Part shown: in pieces, positions 32,101 to 42,316 of the stretch | How positions within the stretch are numbered: the stretch's first letter is position 1 | Layout: each line of letters begins with the position of its first letter | Assembly (NCBI RefSeq): GCF_001577835.2 | Contig: NC_029516.1 | Location: forward strand, 55,530,802 to 55,594,801 | From: Coturnix japonica | Taxonomy: Eukaryota > Chordata > Aves > Galliformes > Phasianidae | Length of the DNA stretch: 64,000 nucleotides | Reading direction: 5' to 3' | Made by a program: the position numbers and the translations under genes | Notes under the pieces: model-generated | What the model was told of the DNA's origin: nothing | The model's database searches: none | Seen by the model: only the letters and a program-made list of their open reading frames with translations

Positions 32101-35100
32101 ATGGATGTAGTCTGAGTTGTAGCTGTATTTACTTCCTGACAGGGTCAGGATGTAGAGACATCCTCATTGATCAAAGAAGCCCATGTGGCTGAAAACCTTC
32201 TTAAATAGTATCTTTTTAATTTATCTTCAGTATGCCTTCTTGGTGACTGCCTCAGTCCAGTTTGCTGGAGGAGTAATTGTCTTCTGTGGGCTCCTGACTT
32301 CACCAAAGGAAGTGGGTAAGTAGTAGAGGGCTGTAGTATTTCAGTTCTTCCCTGGGAAGCAGATTTGCAGCTTTCCATGTAGTACTAAAAGTGCTGCTTG
32401 TACTGACAGCACTAATCCTCAGCATTCTTACCAAATGCTGTTGTACTTGAGTATAGAAAATGCTCTTACCAAAATCACACTGAATGTCATCATGCATCAT
32501 CTGTATGGAGTCTGGATATTAAAAAAACAAAACAAAACAAAGCAGCCCACTTCCAATCCTTCCAGTTAGGAATTCTGAGTTTTCCTTTACCTGGAAAACC
32601 AGTAGTTTTTTAAGAAACAGGAAGCAAACTGTTAATGGGGAGGAAGAGAAAGTGCTTTCAGCGTGCAGGCTTCCAGCAGCCAGTTGAACAGCTCTCAGAC
32701 AGGATATAGTCCTTCTCCAAGAAGCTGGTAGGCAAGCTGAAGTATGACAGGAAAACAAAAGACTTTGCAAGCTTTGACGGGGACATGAAGGAGGTTTCCC
32801 AGCTGCCTGCAAAGGATATAAAGTTGGTAGCACTGAAAGAGCCTGCATAAAAGTGTTCAGCAGCCCTGAAAGCTCAGTGCAGTTCTAAGCCTTCCGTTCC
32901 AGAGGAGGCATTAACAGGCAGCAGCAGTCAGAATAGGTGGTGGTATACACAGCCCCCATGCTCAGTGCAAGTGGTAACCAAGAGCCAGGTGCGAGGATCC
33001 CAACCACCAAGTAAGGAGGAAATTCACTAATTTGGTGTACTTTCAAACTAATGGCCAGACACTCAGAGCAGACAAAGGCAACACCAAGATCAGACAGAAT
33101 GCTTTCAAGAGCACTAGAAGAAAAAGGGTAGAACCTGTTGACATTACAGAACAGCATCTGGGTGCGTTTCTAAGCCAAAGGAGGATGGAGGTGTGGGAGA
33201 GCAAGGGAACTTCTCAAAGGAAGAACTGCTTAAAAGAAGAGAGTGTAGCTTTAGAGTGGGGAGGGGGTGAACAGTCTGTGGTCCATTGTTCCTGTTGCAT
33301 ATCCCTTGTATAACTTAGGCCTTCCTGAGCTTGGAGCAGATGAAGAAGGCAGTGTTGAGGAAGATGCCAACAGACCATTGATGGGCGATGATGATGCAGA
33401 TGATGATGAAGGCAATTACTCTATTCAAGCGTCTGATACTGACAGCCAGCCACAAGCCATCGGCTTTTTCCAGGCTTGTTGTCTTCCAGGTGTAGTACTG
33501 GTGAGAACACGGATTCCTGAATGGAATCTGACTTCTTATTTTCTAAATACAAATGTGACTTTTTGTGTTGTCTGCACTTGTTAGTGTGATTGTTAATATA
33601 TTGACTGTGTGTTTCAATTGCTGACTTATCCTGTTAAAACCTTGGGGCTGGGGTAGTTATCTGTGTGTGCGTGTGCTGTAATACTGTCCTGATATGGGGT
33701 TGCATGTTGCTCTTCCCATTGGACTCCTGCTTCGTGTAGTGTATGTGGTGAGCCAACTAGGGCTATGGAGATCCTGTCCTTTTTGCTGGTGAGTTTAGAA
33801 AGGAGGCAGTGAGAAAACTACCTTTCTTGCTGAGGTAACTGACCTACCCTGAGAAGTTGAGTTCTTACTGCCAGCAGAGCATTACATTGAACTCTGAGAT
33901 GCTGATATTTGGGTGTGCTTTTTTTAGTTGCTTTAGAACAGAAGATTGGCCTGAAAAAGCCTTAGTCAGTGTGATGGTGATGTAATGAGCCGAAGTAGGT
34001 GTTCTTAAAAAGATAACTGGAAACAAGGCATGGTGATGCAATTTCCCCATGTCCTCATCCTGTCCCCTGCATAAGAACTTGTGCTCCTGCATCAGCAGTA
34101 GTGCCCAATTCACAGATTTGATCCAGTTGAAAAAATTAAGTGGCCATTAAAAATAACATTAGTTTTCTGTGCAGGTGGACTCTGTACCCTCTGAATGTTA
34201 GAGTCAGTACACGGAAGCAGGTAGAGTAGCTGATTCAGTAATAAGTGTGAACCATTTAGATTTGATCACGCAGTAGAACTACTGAAAGGGTGATATTGTC
34301 AGGTACCTTTAAGGAGCTGAGCAGTTGGCTGTTGCGATTAAAGCAACTCAAGATCTAGAAGGAGTGAGTGGATGAGAGCATGTTCTGTGTGTTAACCCAG
34401 CAACGCAAACAGCTCTGAGTCTGAGTTCTGTCTTATGCCAGAGTTCCACGTCAGATCAGTGAGTAAGAAACCAAACACTGAGAGAACCTCCAGAGATCTG
34501 TTAAAGTCATACAAAGATTGTATTTATTTTTCTGTAGTTCCTTTCTTCTCCGACTGAGTCATATGGTTGGAAGAGTTTCAGCATAGACAGTTTTGCCTTG
34601 GCCCTCCAGAAATTCAGTGTCAAATTAGTCAGTCTATTTGACAGTTTCTAAGCACGTTGTGATAAATACCTCTGTACAGAGTGATTCTTCATGGTCAGAA
34701 TCAGAACTCTAACATCTCTGTGTCATACATGTGTGGTAAAAGCTAGTTTGTGTCCTGTAAAAGAGCAGAGCTGGTAATAATGATGTACTAAGAGAATTTC
34801 GGAAGAGCTGATTTTTGTGTCAGAATGATCTTTATTTTTAACATTCAAGCACATATGTTCTCATAAGCTGTCATCCGAGCAGGTAGTTTTTACTACCTTC
34901 ATCCTCATTTACCTCCTCAGACATGGATCCCTTAAACTGCTGTGTCAGTGTCTATCATATCAGGAGGCATTACAGAAATAGTGTGCCTCATCCTGCTGCA
35001 TGATGGGCCAGCGATCCCAGAGGAAGATCCTTTGCCACATAGGAAAGATCCACAAAAGGAGATTTCCTGTTGGCTAAGGAGGAGTTGAGCTCAGCAGCCA

Positions 35101-38100
35101 AAAGCAAAAGCTTATCTCAGCTGCTGCGTGTGGAGGCTTAGCTTTGGCCAAACCTTTCCTGGAATAAACCTGACTTGGAATACTTTGGGTATTATAACCT
35201 GGTGGTTATGAATGAAACTTTCTCTGTCCTGGTGTTTGGTGGCCCTACTAGGCAGGGGGGTTGGAACTACATGATCCTTGAGGTCCCTTCCAACCCAGGT
35301 AATTCTGTGATTCTGTGTGATTCTGTGTGCTGTAGGCAGGTGAGCCTTCTGAAGAACAGAAAGTAGCACAGAGGAACTACTTCACATTATTTTGCTCAGC
35401 ATGTTGTGCAGATGACTAAATTTCAAGCTTGTTTCATGTCATGTGGTTAACTCCCTTCTCCATAGAAGGTGAATTTAATATTAATTTTCCCTTTTTTTTT
35501 CTCTTCTTCTTTTTTTCTTTTTAAGCCTTGTGTCAGTTCCTCTCAAGATTGCACTGGAAGCATTTTAACCCATTGCATTTAGTGAAAAGAAAATAACCTT
35601 CTTGACAGTGATTTTTGTGTTCCTGGGTTCCCTTTGATGTTCAGCATTAAGCTTTCATGATGCTGTCTTCTTATATGAAATGCAGAAGCACTTCTCCCTG
35701 AAAGCTTCTGCTATGTACAGAGCTGTATGGGAAGAAGCAGAAATGCTTTCTGCTTTTCTCAAGTGCTAACTGCTTTCTGGCCTGCTCTTTGTTCCAGTAT
35801 TCTTTGGCCTATGCCTGCCTGAAGCTGGTGAATTACTCATTCTTCTTCTGGCTGCCCTTCTACCTCAGCAACAACTTTGGATGGAAGGAAGCAGAAGCTG
35901 ACCAGCTTTCCATCTGGTATGATGTGGGAGGAATCATAGGTGAGTGAGCAAGGGAGTGGTGACATCTTCTGCGTCTGCCCTGCTAGCATTTGAAAGACAG
36001 CAAATGCAGCTCTCAGCAGTCACATTCACTGCAATCTAGCTGAATATATAAATAGGCTTCTTACATATGTATGTGCTTGACCATTTTCTAAAATGCAGAG
36101 CATATTAGTCCCCCAGATAGTTCACAAATGGTTTAGAGGATTTTATCATATTCTTGGACACTACTCCCAGCAGGTCTTTTTCTTCACTTGCTAGGACTTG
36201 CCAGGCACAAAAAACAGCATCCCAACTGCTCACTGCTTCATTTCTGATAGGAACCCTCAAGGGAGAGGTGAGGTCTGGGCTGTGAAGTGCTGTACTGTAC
36301 CTTCTGTCCTGTATTTATAAGAACAGACTCAACACAAAGCTCAATAGAGCAGGCACAGCTCTGTTATCTTCAGTGAAATAAAATGGAATGGTATTTTTCC
36401 TGCTGACTGCAACATCTGCCTCTAGTCCTCCAGAATAAAGAACCACCATCTTTGTGATTGGGCTCCTACACTCCTGCGTTCAATTTCTTGCTTTACTACC
36501 TAGTCCAGTTTGCTTTCCCAGAGCATACATCCTTGTTTGGATCATTTCAGTGTCAGTTTTTCTGCCTCTGTGGCCTTCTCTAAATTAGGCTTTCTCAAAC
36601 ACCGTAGTTCTTAGCAGCGTAGCAGTTCCTATGGAGGCAGTGGTGATGCATAGGGTGATTTGTGTCAGCTGTCAGCATTCGTTGCAATTAGCTGCATCTA
36701 CCCTAAGTAGGTGAGACAGCGGGGAATGTGAGCCCCCCTGTGTGCTTAATACCTTCCCTGTGAAAAAGAACTGCTCTTTCAGTTAAGGGAACCAGCCACA
36801 ACATTAAGCTCTCTCACGTTCAGAGCTGTGTTTGTTGCTATAGGGGAAGGAAGAGGAAAGCAGGAACACTGGCTATAGCTGTGTGCCTGAGGGGGAAGAA
36901 AAGAAGTAACAAATTCTTTAGAAAGTAGCATGAGTAGTTTTCCCTGCTCTTTTTGGGCCACTTAGGTGTACTGTTATCTCTGTGTCTGAGGTGTAAGGGC
37001 AGGAGATGCTGCCTTCCAGATAGTAGAGAAAATGCACCTCAATCAGAAGGCAAGAGACCACTTCACTCAGTGAAACAACTTGGTTTTGTTCAGGTGTTAG
37101 CATCCTAAGCCTGATGATGACTTCTACTTTTGCAGGTGGAACTATCCAGGGCTTGATTTCTGACGTGCTACAAAAGAGAGCTCCGGTGCTAGCAATTAGC
37201 CTGCTCTTTGCTGTAGGCTCTCTCTTTGGATACAGCCGTGAGTATGGTTTGTTTGCATAGTGATCAGACATTCATTTGGTGCTTCTTAGAGAAAGACAGA
37301 GTACGCCCTGTTCTTGTTATGGTCTTGAAGCTGCTCCTGAAGCAGAGTGGTGCCTTTTGGTGTATTATACTTCATGTGTGGTACTGCACAGGAAGAAATC
37401 CATTATCTGATTAATGAGATAGAATTTTCTGAGTGGTTGGATTTCCGTGTGCTGACAAGTTGTGGTACTAATCCCTCTCTAGTGTCAGTGAGATTTCTGG
37501 TGTTGCCACTATATCAAAACCACAAGTGGCAGAGCAGGAAATGTAAGGCATGTCTCTGTAGTAAGAGGAAAGAGAATCTGCGGGAGATCTGTGCTGATGA
37601 ATTTACGTGTATATACTACAAAGAGGCAGAAGCTCTTAGGCTTTACCACTTAGTTTTCTGAAAGTGCTAAAAATCAAAGAGTTCCTGCCTCCTTTATAGT
37701 AGATCCATCTCTTGCTGGCTGGCTATTAGAAAAACTCTGTCAGGAAAATTGATATAGGCAGATCTCATTTCAGTGAAACATCTGTGAAGCTCTTCTAAGT
37801 GCATTGGGTTTGTACCTTGAGATGTATTCTTCCGTGGTTCCAGAGTGCTTTGACTCACTTTTATGTCATTTCATTCCTTTGTATTTCCCTCTAAAATGAA
37901 GTGGCATTGCAGGCCAGCTTTTATAGAGCACTTTGAGGTCTGTGGATGAAGGTGACTGCCAAAGCTGGACATGACCTGTAAAGTGTACCTTTTCGGAGCC
38001 ATTCTGGCTTGCTCAAATGGTCTCAAATTAAAGGCAGCGATGTATGACCATTAGATAGCAAAGACTGCTTTTGGTGGAGTTTTGTCAGAACTTTTGCTAC

Positions 38101-41100
38101 CTCACTGCTGAGGTTTTGAGCTGGAAGCAAATACAGTATTATTGCTGAAGAAGTTTGAAGCTCGTACTAGATAGCAGAGCAGCCAAAAGTCCAGGTGCTC
38201 GACTCAGAAGGTACAGTTGAGCGAGATATGCAGAAGTCTCAGACTTGCAGCACAAAGTTAGTGCAGTGGTAATTACATTTCTATCAGCCAAACTGATGGA
38301 AGTATGTGTCACAAGTAAGAGTGATAACGGACTGAGAAGATATCAGCTGGGCTGCAACTTGTCTTATATATGGTAACTTTACCATACGGGGGCCCAAAGT
38401 TGTGGTAGTGAGTAAGGAGTTCAGATAATGCCAGAAACTGAGGTTCTGGGGAAAAGAATGTCTGAGAAGTGCCAAGGAATTGTGAAGGAAAAGCAGCTGC
38501 ATGTACCTAATAGTGCTGTTCCTATAAAGGCATAAATAAATTATGTTCTCAAGTTCATTTGTTTTACTTAAGACTTACCCTTTCTTTCCCCTTCAGGTTC
38601 TCCTAATAGCAAGCCTATCAATGCTGTGATCATGGCAATTACAGGTATTGTCTAAAATGCCACTGTTAGGCCAGTAGACATGTTTGTATGTTTATAATGT
38701 GTGTGTATATATACACTGCGGAAAAATCAAGCTTAGGTAGCGATAATGCGTTTGTGTGTGCTGTCATCTCTACTAGCTTTGCAGGAAGAATAAAATATGA
38801 GGCCCAAATTATGTTACTTTTGAGATTTACCTGTAGAATAATAGAGGGAAGTATGGAATATATACTATATGGAAGAACGGATTGGAACTGCAGGGGTCTG
38901 CCTTGGATCAGTATGATGGAAGTACCAAAATATCTGGCAGTGAACTGCAGTTGAGCTTTGTGGGTGTTTGCCAGGACCCTGAATGCCCTGTGTTCTCTGA
39001 AGGGTCACGAGCTTTTTGTGCACCAGATGTATGATGCTGTGTTATGGAATTAAGATCAGCCTGCATGAATGGAGTCTTTCTTTTCAAACACTCCTACTCA
39101 GAACTTGCTGTCCCACAGAGATTTTTCTTCTTCCATCTCTCCACCAACCCTGGGATAATGAGACTGTAGCATGGGGGACATACCTGTGCTGTGTGTGCTT
39201 CACGTTGAGGGTTTGCATACACACACCGTTAAACAGCAGCTCCTTCAATTTGTTGCATCTCAACTCCTCACAGTGTGCCACATCTGCTTACTTAGCTTGT
39301 GCTGTTGAATGAGGATGTGCATGCCGACAACGTGTGTGCGTGCTGTAGGTATGTGAGCTGTGTTTAGAAGACGTCCTGTTGAGAATCTGTCCCCTTGCTT
39401 CATTTGCACCAAGGCTGTTTTCTCGGCTGTTTCAGGATTTTTCATTGGCGGCCCTTCTAACATGATCAGTTCTGCAATTTCTGCTGACCTGGGGCGCCAG
39501 GATTTGGTGAGAGGCAGCAGCGAGGCTCTGGCAACCGTCACAGGGATTGTGGATGGAACCGGCAGCATTGGTGCTGCTGTGGGCCAGGTGAGGCTACGAA
39601 TGAAAACAAGTACTGAGAATGAGGCGGAGGGTCTGTTGTGGTTACACATGCCTCACTCCTCTGTTGCATGGAGTGTGGGGATATGTGTGTATCCGTGGTA
39701 TTTGTTTAACAAACAACCATGAGAGTATGTCCTGCGATCCAGTGGCTGAAGTTTAACTAAAAACCAGGCTAAGTATTTCTAGCCCTATCGCTATAGCAAT
39801 TTCATAAACCCAATGAGTCTGAGACTCAGTTCATACCCTTAACTGGAAAAAGCAAGAAAAGGTCAGCTCCACAAAGAGGGAGAGTCAAACATTTTGAAGC
39901 TTGTTTGGCATTTTTGCTCGAAGGTAATAGCAAAATCTTTGCTTACAGAAAACTTCACCTACAGGACTGAGGAAAATTAGAGCACCCATTATGAATGTTA
40001 CAGTGTTTACAAAGCGATTTCAGCTTTACTCTTATTTGTGGTTCCCCGTTTTATTTGCGGATGTCTCTTACACCCTGTAAATCTGGCACCACTTACTTTG
40101 ATAGTCCTTACAGTCTGCTGCCAGGGGCCTGAAGAGCAGACTGCTGCAGAAGAGGAAGCAGACAGAGTGCCCACTGGGGGCATTTTTACTTCTCAAATAC
40201 AAGCGATAACTTTGTGGGAGAATACAGTGGTGCTTTGGGATGGGAGGACTCAGCAGGAGGATTGGAGCCAATTCTATTCTAGGCATCCTGTAGTGCTGGT
40301 GAAATACCGATGGTTTGGGCAAGGCGTGCAAGTTTCTTTTCTCTGAGGGGATTTGGGTTTGTACTTGTCACTTATTGCCTGATGAATACAATCGTTCTGT
40401 CTCATAGGAGAGATGCCACTTAGCTCCATTAAGCATGGAAAATTACAAGTGCCTGGTGGACGTATTAAAGCGCACTGCTGTGCTCAGTCTTCTTCCTACA
40501 TTGTCTTCAGTGCTTCTGTCTTCCCCCACACATACCATTGGAACTTACATCGTTGTAAAAGTCAGGCCTTTAGTTCTGAAAAATTCCACCTGCCTCCCAT
40601 TCTAACGAGGCATTTATTTCAGCAGAGACAAGCATGATGTCATTCTGGGGGTGTGTGAGTAACAGCAAGTGCACAATGAATGTGCTGGAAACTCACATCC
40701 TGCTTTGTGCTAATATGTGCTGAAGAAGGGAAGCGTTTGTGCAGCAATTGAGTATAAACATGCTAATAGGGAATACAGTTTCTTTTACGCACTGTAATGT
40801 CCTATAGAAGAAGGATGCAGTTCAGAACAGACTGTAGTCTCAAGTGTCTCGCCTGTGATGAAGGGTTAAGTAGTTAGTAGTTGCACAGCTCTTAAAGAAT
40901 GTGTCCTGTCTAATTTATAAGCCATTCTAGAGCTTTTAGCTCTTCTGAGAGTACTTACATCCACTTATGTCCTGGTGTTCTGCGCAAAAAACTCTGTATT
41001 CAGCGAAGTCAATTTGTCACCCTTGAAGCTGTAGTTCAGTTCAGTCTCTGTGCTGCCGTGAGTTACTGTAAAGCTTCAGGATGATGTCTCTGCTTTGCTG

Positions 41101-42316
41101 AGATGGGGTTTTACACTGAAAGGCTGCTGTCCTGAGTCATCTATCTTGACAGGAAAAGATCAGCTGGAAGGCTTTGTGATCAGCTCTTTATGGCGTGTTA
41201 ACAGCCCACAAATTCTGAAAGAGTGATGTCTGAATGTCATGCTTATCTTCCCAATTTGAATCATTTTCTCCTCTTCTGTTTCAGTATCTGGTGTCTTTGA
41301 TTCAAGAGAACCTGGGATGGATGTGGGTTTTCTATTTCTTCATTCTAATGGTGAGAAACACCCCTTTTTAAATTCTTTTGTCCAGTTCAGTTTGCAATGG
41401 CAAGTTTTTATGAGAATTGAAACATGGTGACCTAGACCTGCAGTCTACTTCTGTAGGAGCTGCAGGCTCTGATGCAGTTATCAGAGTGGTCTGTGGTGTG
41501 TCTTTGCCTCAGGGTGTGTAAATCAGCCAGGTTCATTCTGGGTCCTTTAAAGTCACATTGCTCAACAGGAATGAGGGTTTTGGCAGATGTACAGAAATAC
41601 TTAACCTCAAAATACCTGTGTGCGTTTCCCAAAGTTCATTCTGCCTGACTGTTTCACAAGGCGGGACGTTTTCCTCATTCATCTCTGTGCTATGTAATTC
41701 CTAATGTTTTCTGCTTGTTTGTCAGCCCTTGAAGGTTAGTGAGACAAGTGATGAGGGTCTTGAAACTAAAATTAAAATGCCTTGTCCTGATACAGTGCTG
41801 GGAGAGGGGATGGTTCAAACCCCGATCTCCTCAGCGTTGCCACAGTGTTGAACACCATTTCACCTGTTCTTCCCTACTGGAAGTGGCAGGGATTGTTAGT
41901 GGGCATCTCTGCATCATGCAGAGCTATGGAAAGGCAGCAGGAAACAGGCTATCTCAGGTCTAGATGAATTTGATTGGTAGCTAACAGAGAAGACCAAGAG
42001 GAAGGCTATGGAGGAGATGAAGGGCTCGGTTTCTTCCTGGAAGGAAAATCATGATAGCTGAAGTTGTAGCAGCCTGCCTGCAAACTCAGGCACTTTGACT
42101 GCTACGTATCTTGCTGCAGTGACTTCTAGCCCAAATCCTTCAGTGGAGCCCTTGTGCACTCTGTGGATGGCTGTAGCTATTGTTGCTCTGTGCTCATTGT
42201 CCTGGTTGTGCTTTTTTCCACAGACGAGTTCAACCATCCTGTTCATTTCACCATTAATAGTGAGGGAGATCAGACTGCTTCTGCACGAGCGGCACCTGCG
42301 GATGCTGGCTGAGTGA
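26060..42316 (+). CDS. SLC37A3: SLC37A3, MFS transporter of lysosome/ER
   Basis: SLC37A3 is a 12-TM major facilitator of the sugar-phosphate exchanger family. In mammals it pairs with ATRAID and releases nitrogen bisphosphonates from lysosomes; its natural substrate is unclear. The fourteen coding exons are 26060-26160, 26638-26752, 28271-28363, 29175-29258, 30395-30540, 31130-31226, 32231-32315, 33319-33500, 35798-35939, 37136-37237, 38597-38644, 39436-39587, 41285-41350 and 42224-42316. They sum to 1506 nt and 501 residues (human 494), all GT-AG and in phase. TM1 is [18 protein letters not shown]62-S-T is a sequon in the first luminal loop, as in human. MFS motif A is GDRLNLRW. The central loop is acidic (DDDADDDE, 264-271). 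Near-identical blocks include [20 protein letters not shown] and [18 protein letters not shown]. The ATG at 26060 has a good Kozak context (GCCATGG) and an in-frame stop upstream at 26018. The N-terminus before HHHVVV differs from mammals. Confidence 0.97.
26638..26752 (+). CDS. SLC37A3: SLC37A3 coding exon 2
   Basis: This 115-nt exon encodes [20 protein letters not shown] and [18 protein letters not shown], covering the end of TM1 and the first luminal loop with sequon N62-S-T. Acceptor CTGGCAG, donor GTAACC. Confidence 0.94.
28271..28363 (+). CDS. SLC37A3: SLC37A3 coding exon 3
   Basis: This 93-nt, phase 0 exon encodes [20 protein letters not shown] and [11 protein letters not shown], which is TM2. 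Acceptor CCCTGTAG, donor GTGAGT. Confidence 0.95.
28680..29036 (+). repeat. CR1 LINE 3' part
   Basis: GATGAGGGGAAATGGCCTCA, GGTTGGATGTCAGGAAGCAC, TTGGTGATCTTTAAGGTC, and a final ATTCTATGATTTTT tail form a sense-orientation CR1 of about 350 bp with its true 3' end. Confidence 0.93.
29175..29258 (+). CDS. SLC37A3: SLC37A3 coding exon 4
   Basis: This 84-nt exon encodes [20 protein letters not shown] and GMCSSALV, carrying MFS motif A and the start of TM3. Acceptor TTCTCAG, donor GTAAGT. Confidence 0.95.
30395..30540 (+). CDS. SLC37A3: SLC37A3 coding exon 5
   Basis: This 146-nt exon encodes TM3-TM4 and the conserved [20 protein letters not shown] segment. Acceptor TTCCCTAG, donor GTAAGC. Confidence 0.95.
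31130..31226 (+). CDS. SLC37A3: SLC37A3 coding exon 6
   Basis: This 97-nt exon encodes [20 protein letters not shown] and [12 protein letters not shown], which is TM5. Acceptor TTTCTGCAG, donor GTAGGT. Confidence 0.95.
31835..31940 (+). repeat. Probable old CR1 fragment
   Basis: GGAAAAACATTTCACCGTGA, AAGCACTGGAGGAGGGTCCC, and CCTGTGGAATCTGCTTTTGG follow the CR1 3' region in order but are highly diverged. Confidence 0.45.
32231..32315 (+). CDS. SLC37A3: SLC37A3 coding exon 7
   Basis: This 85-nt exon encodes [20 protein letters not shown] and LLTSPKEV, which is TM6. Acceptor TATCTTCAG, donor GTAAGT. Confidence 0.95.
33319..33500 (+). CDS. SLC37A3: SLC37A3 coding exon 8 (acidic central loop)
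   Basis: This 182-nt exon encodes the cytosolic loop between the two six-helix halves: [17 protein letters not shown], the DDDADDDE run made of GAT repeats at 33387-33410, the conserved NYSIQ, and [10 protein letters not shown]. Acceptor AACTTAG, donor GTGAGA. Confidence 0.94.
35232..35330 (+). repeat. CR1 LINE 3' tail, young subfamily
   Basis: GGTGTTTGGTGGCCCTACTA, GGGGGTTGGAACTACATGAT, and three ATTCTGTG-type tail units are the same 3' end as the copies at 2752 and 59632, here in sense orientation. Confidence 0.93.
35490..35525. repeat. Polypyrimidine tract
   Basis: T-runs interspersed with CTCTTCTTC lie in an SLC37A3 intron and end in TTTTTAAG. They are not followed by a recognised exon. 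Confidence 0.75.
35798..35939 (+). CDS. SLC37A3: SLC37A3 coding exon 9
   Basis: This 142-nt exon encodes [20 protein letters not shown] and [20 protein letters not shown], which is TM7 and the following loop. It is almost identical to human. Acceptor TTGTTCCAG, donor GTGAGT. Confidence 0.96.
37136..37237 (+). CDS. SLC37A3: SLC37A3 coding exon 10
   Basis: This 102-nt exon encodes [20 protein letters not shown] and [14 protein letters not shown], covering TM8/TM9. Acceptor CTTTTGCAG, donor GTGAGT. Confidence 0.95.
38597..38644 (+). CDS. SLC37A3: SLC37A3 coding exon 11 (48 nt)
   Basis: This short exon encodes [16 protein letters not shown]. It has phase 1 on both sides, so skipping keeps the frame. 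The donor is the weak CAG|GTATTG; the acceptor CCCCTTCAG is strong. Confidence 0.94.
39436..39587 (+). CDS. SLC37A3: SLC37A3 coding exon 12
   Basis: This 152-nt exon encodes [20 protein letters not shown] and the conserved [20 protein letters not shown] segment, covering TM10-TM11. Acceptor TGTTTCAG, donor GTGAGG. Confidence 0.96.
41285..41350 (+). CDS. SLC37A3: SLC37A3 coding exon 13
   Basis: This 66-nt, phase 0 exon encodes [20 protein letters not shown] plus LM, the start of TM12. Acceptor CTGTTTCAG, donor GTGAGA. Confidence 0.95.
42224..42316 (+). CDS. SLC37A3: SLC37A3 coding exon 14, stop
   Basis: The 93 coding nt encode [20 protein letters not shown] and [10 protein letters not shown], ending TGA at 42314-42316. 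The tail has lost mammalian-like residues but keeps the [10 protein letters not shown] core. Acceptor TTTCCACAG. Confidence 0.95.
   Translation, partial: TSSTILFISPLIVREIRLLLHERHLRMLAE

Larger units (their letters stand above)
26161..33318 (+). other. SLC37A3: SLC37A3 introns between coding exons 1-8
   Basis: The introns are 26161-26637, 26753-28270, 28364-29174, 29259-30394, 30541-31129, 31227-32230 and 32316-33318. They hold CR1 copies at 28680-29036 and, weakly, at 31835-31940, plus an A-rich run at 32520-32540. No other named element is visible. Confidence 0.8.
33501..42223 (+). other. SLC37A3: SLC37A3 introns between coding exons 8-14
   Basis: The introns are 33501-35797, 35940-37135, 37238-38596, 38645-39435, 39588-41284 and 41351-42223. 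They hold one young CR1 tail (35232-35330) and a pyrimidine tract at 35490-35525. The rest is unremarkable. Confidence 0.8.
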
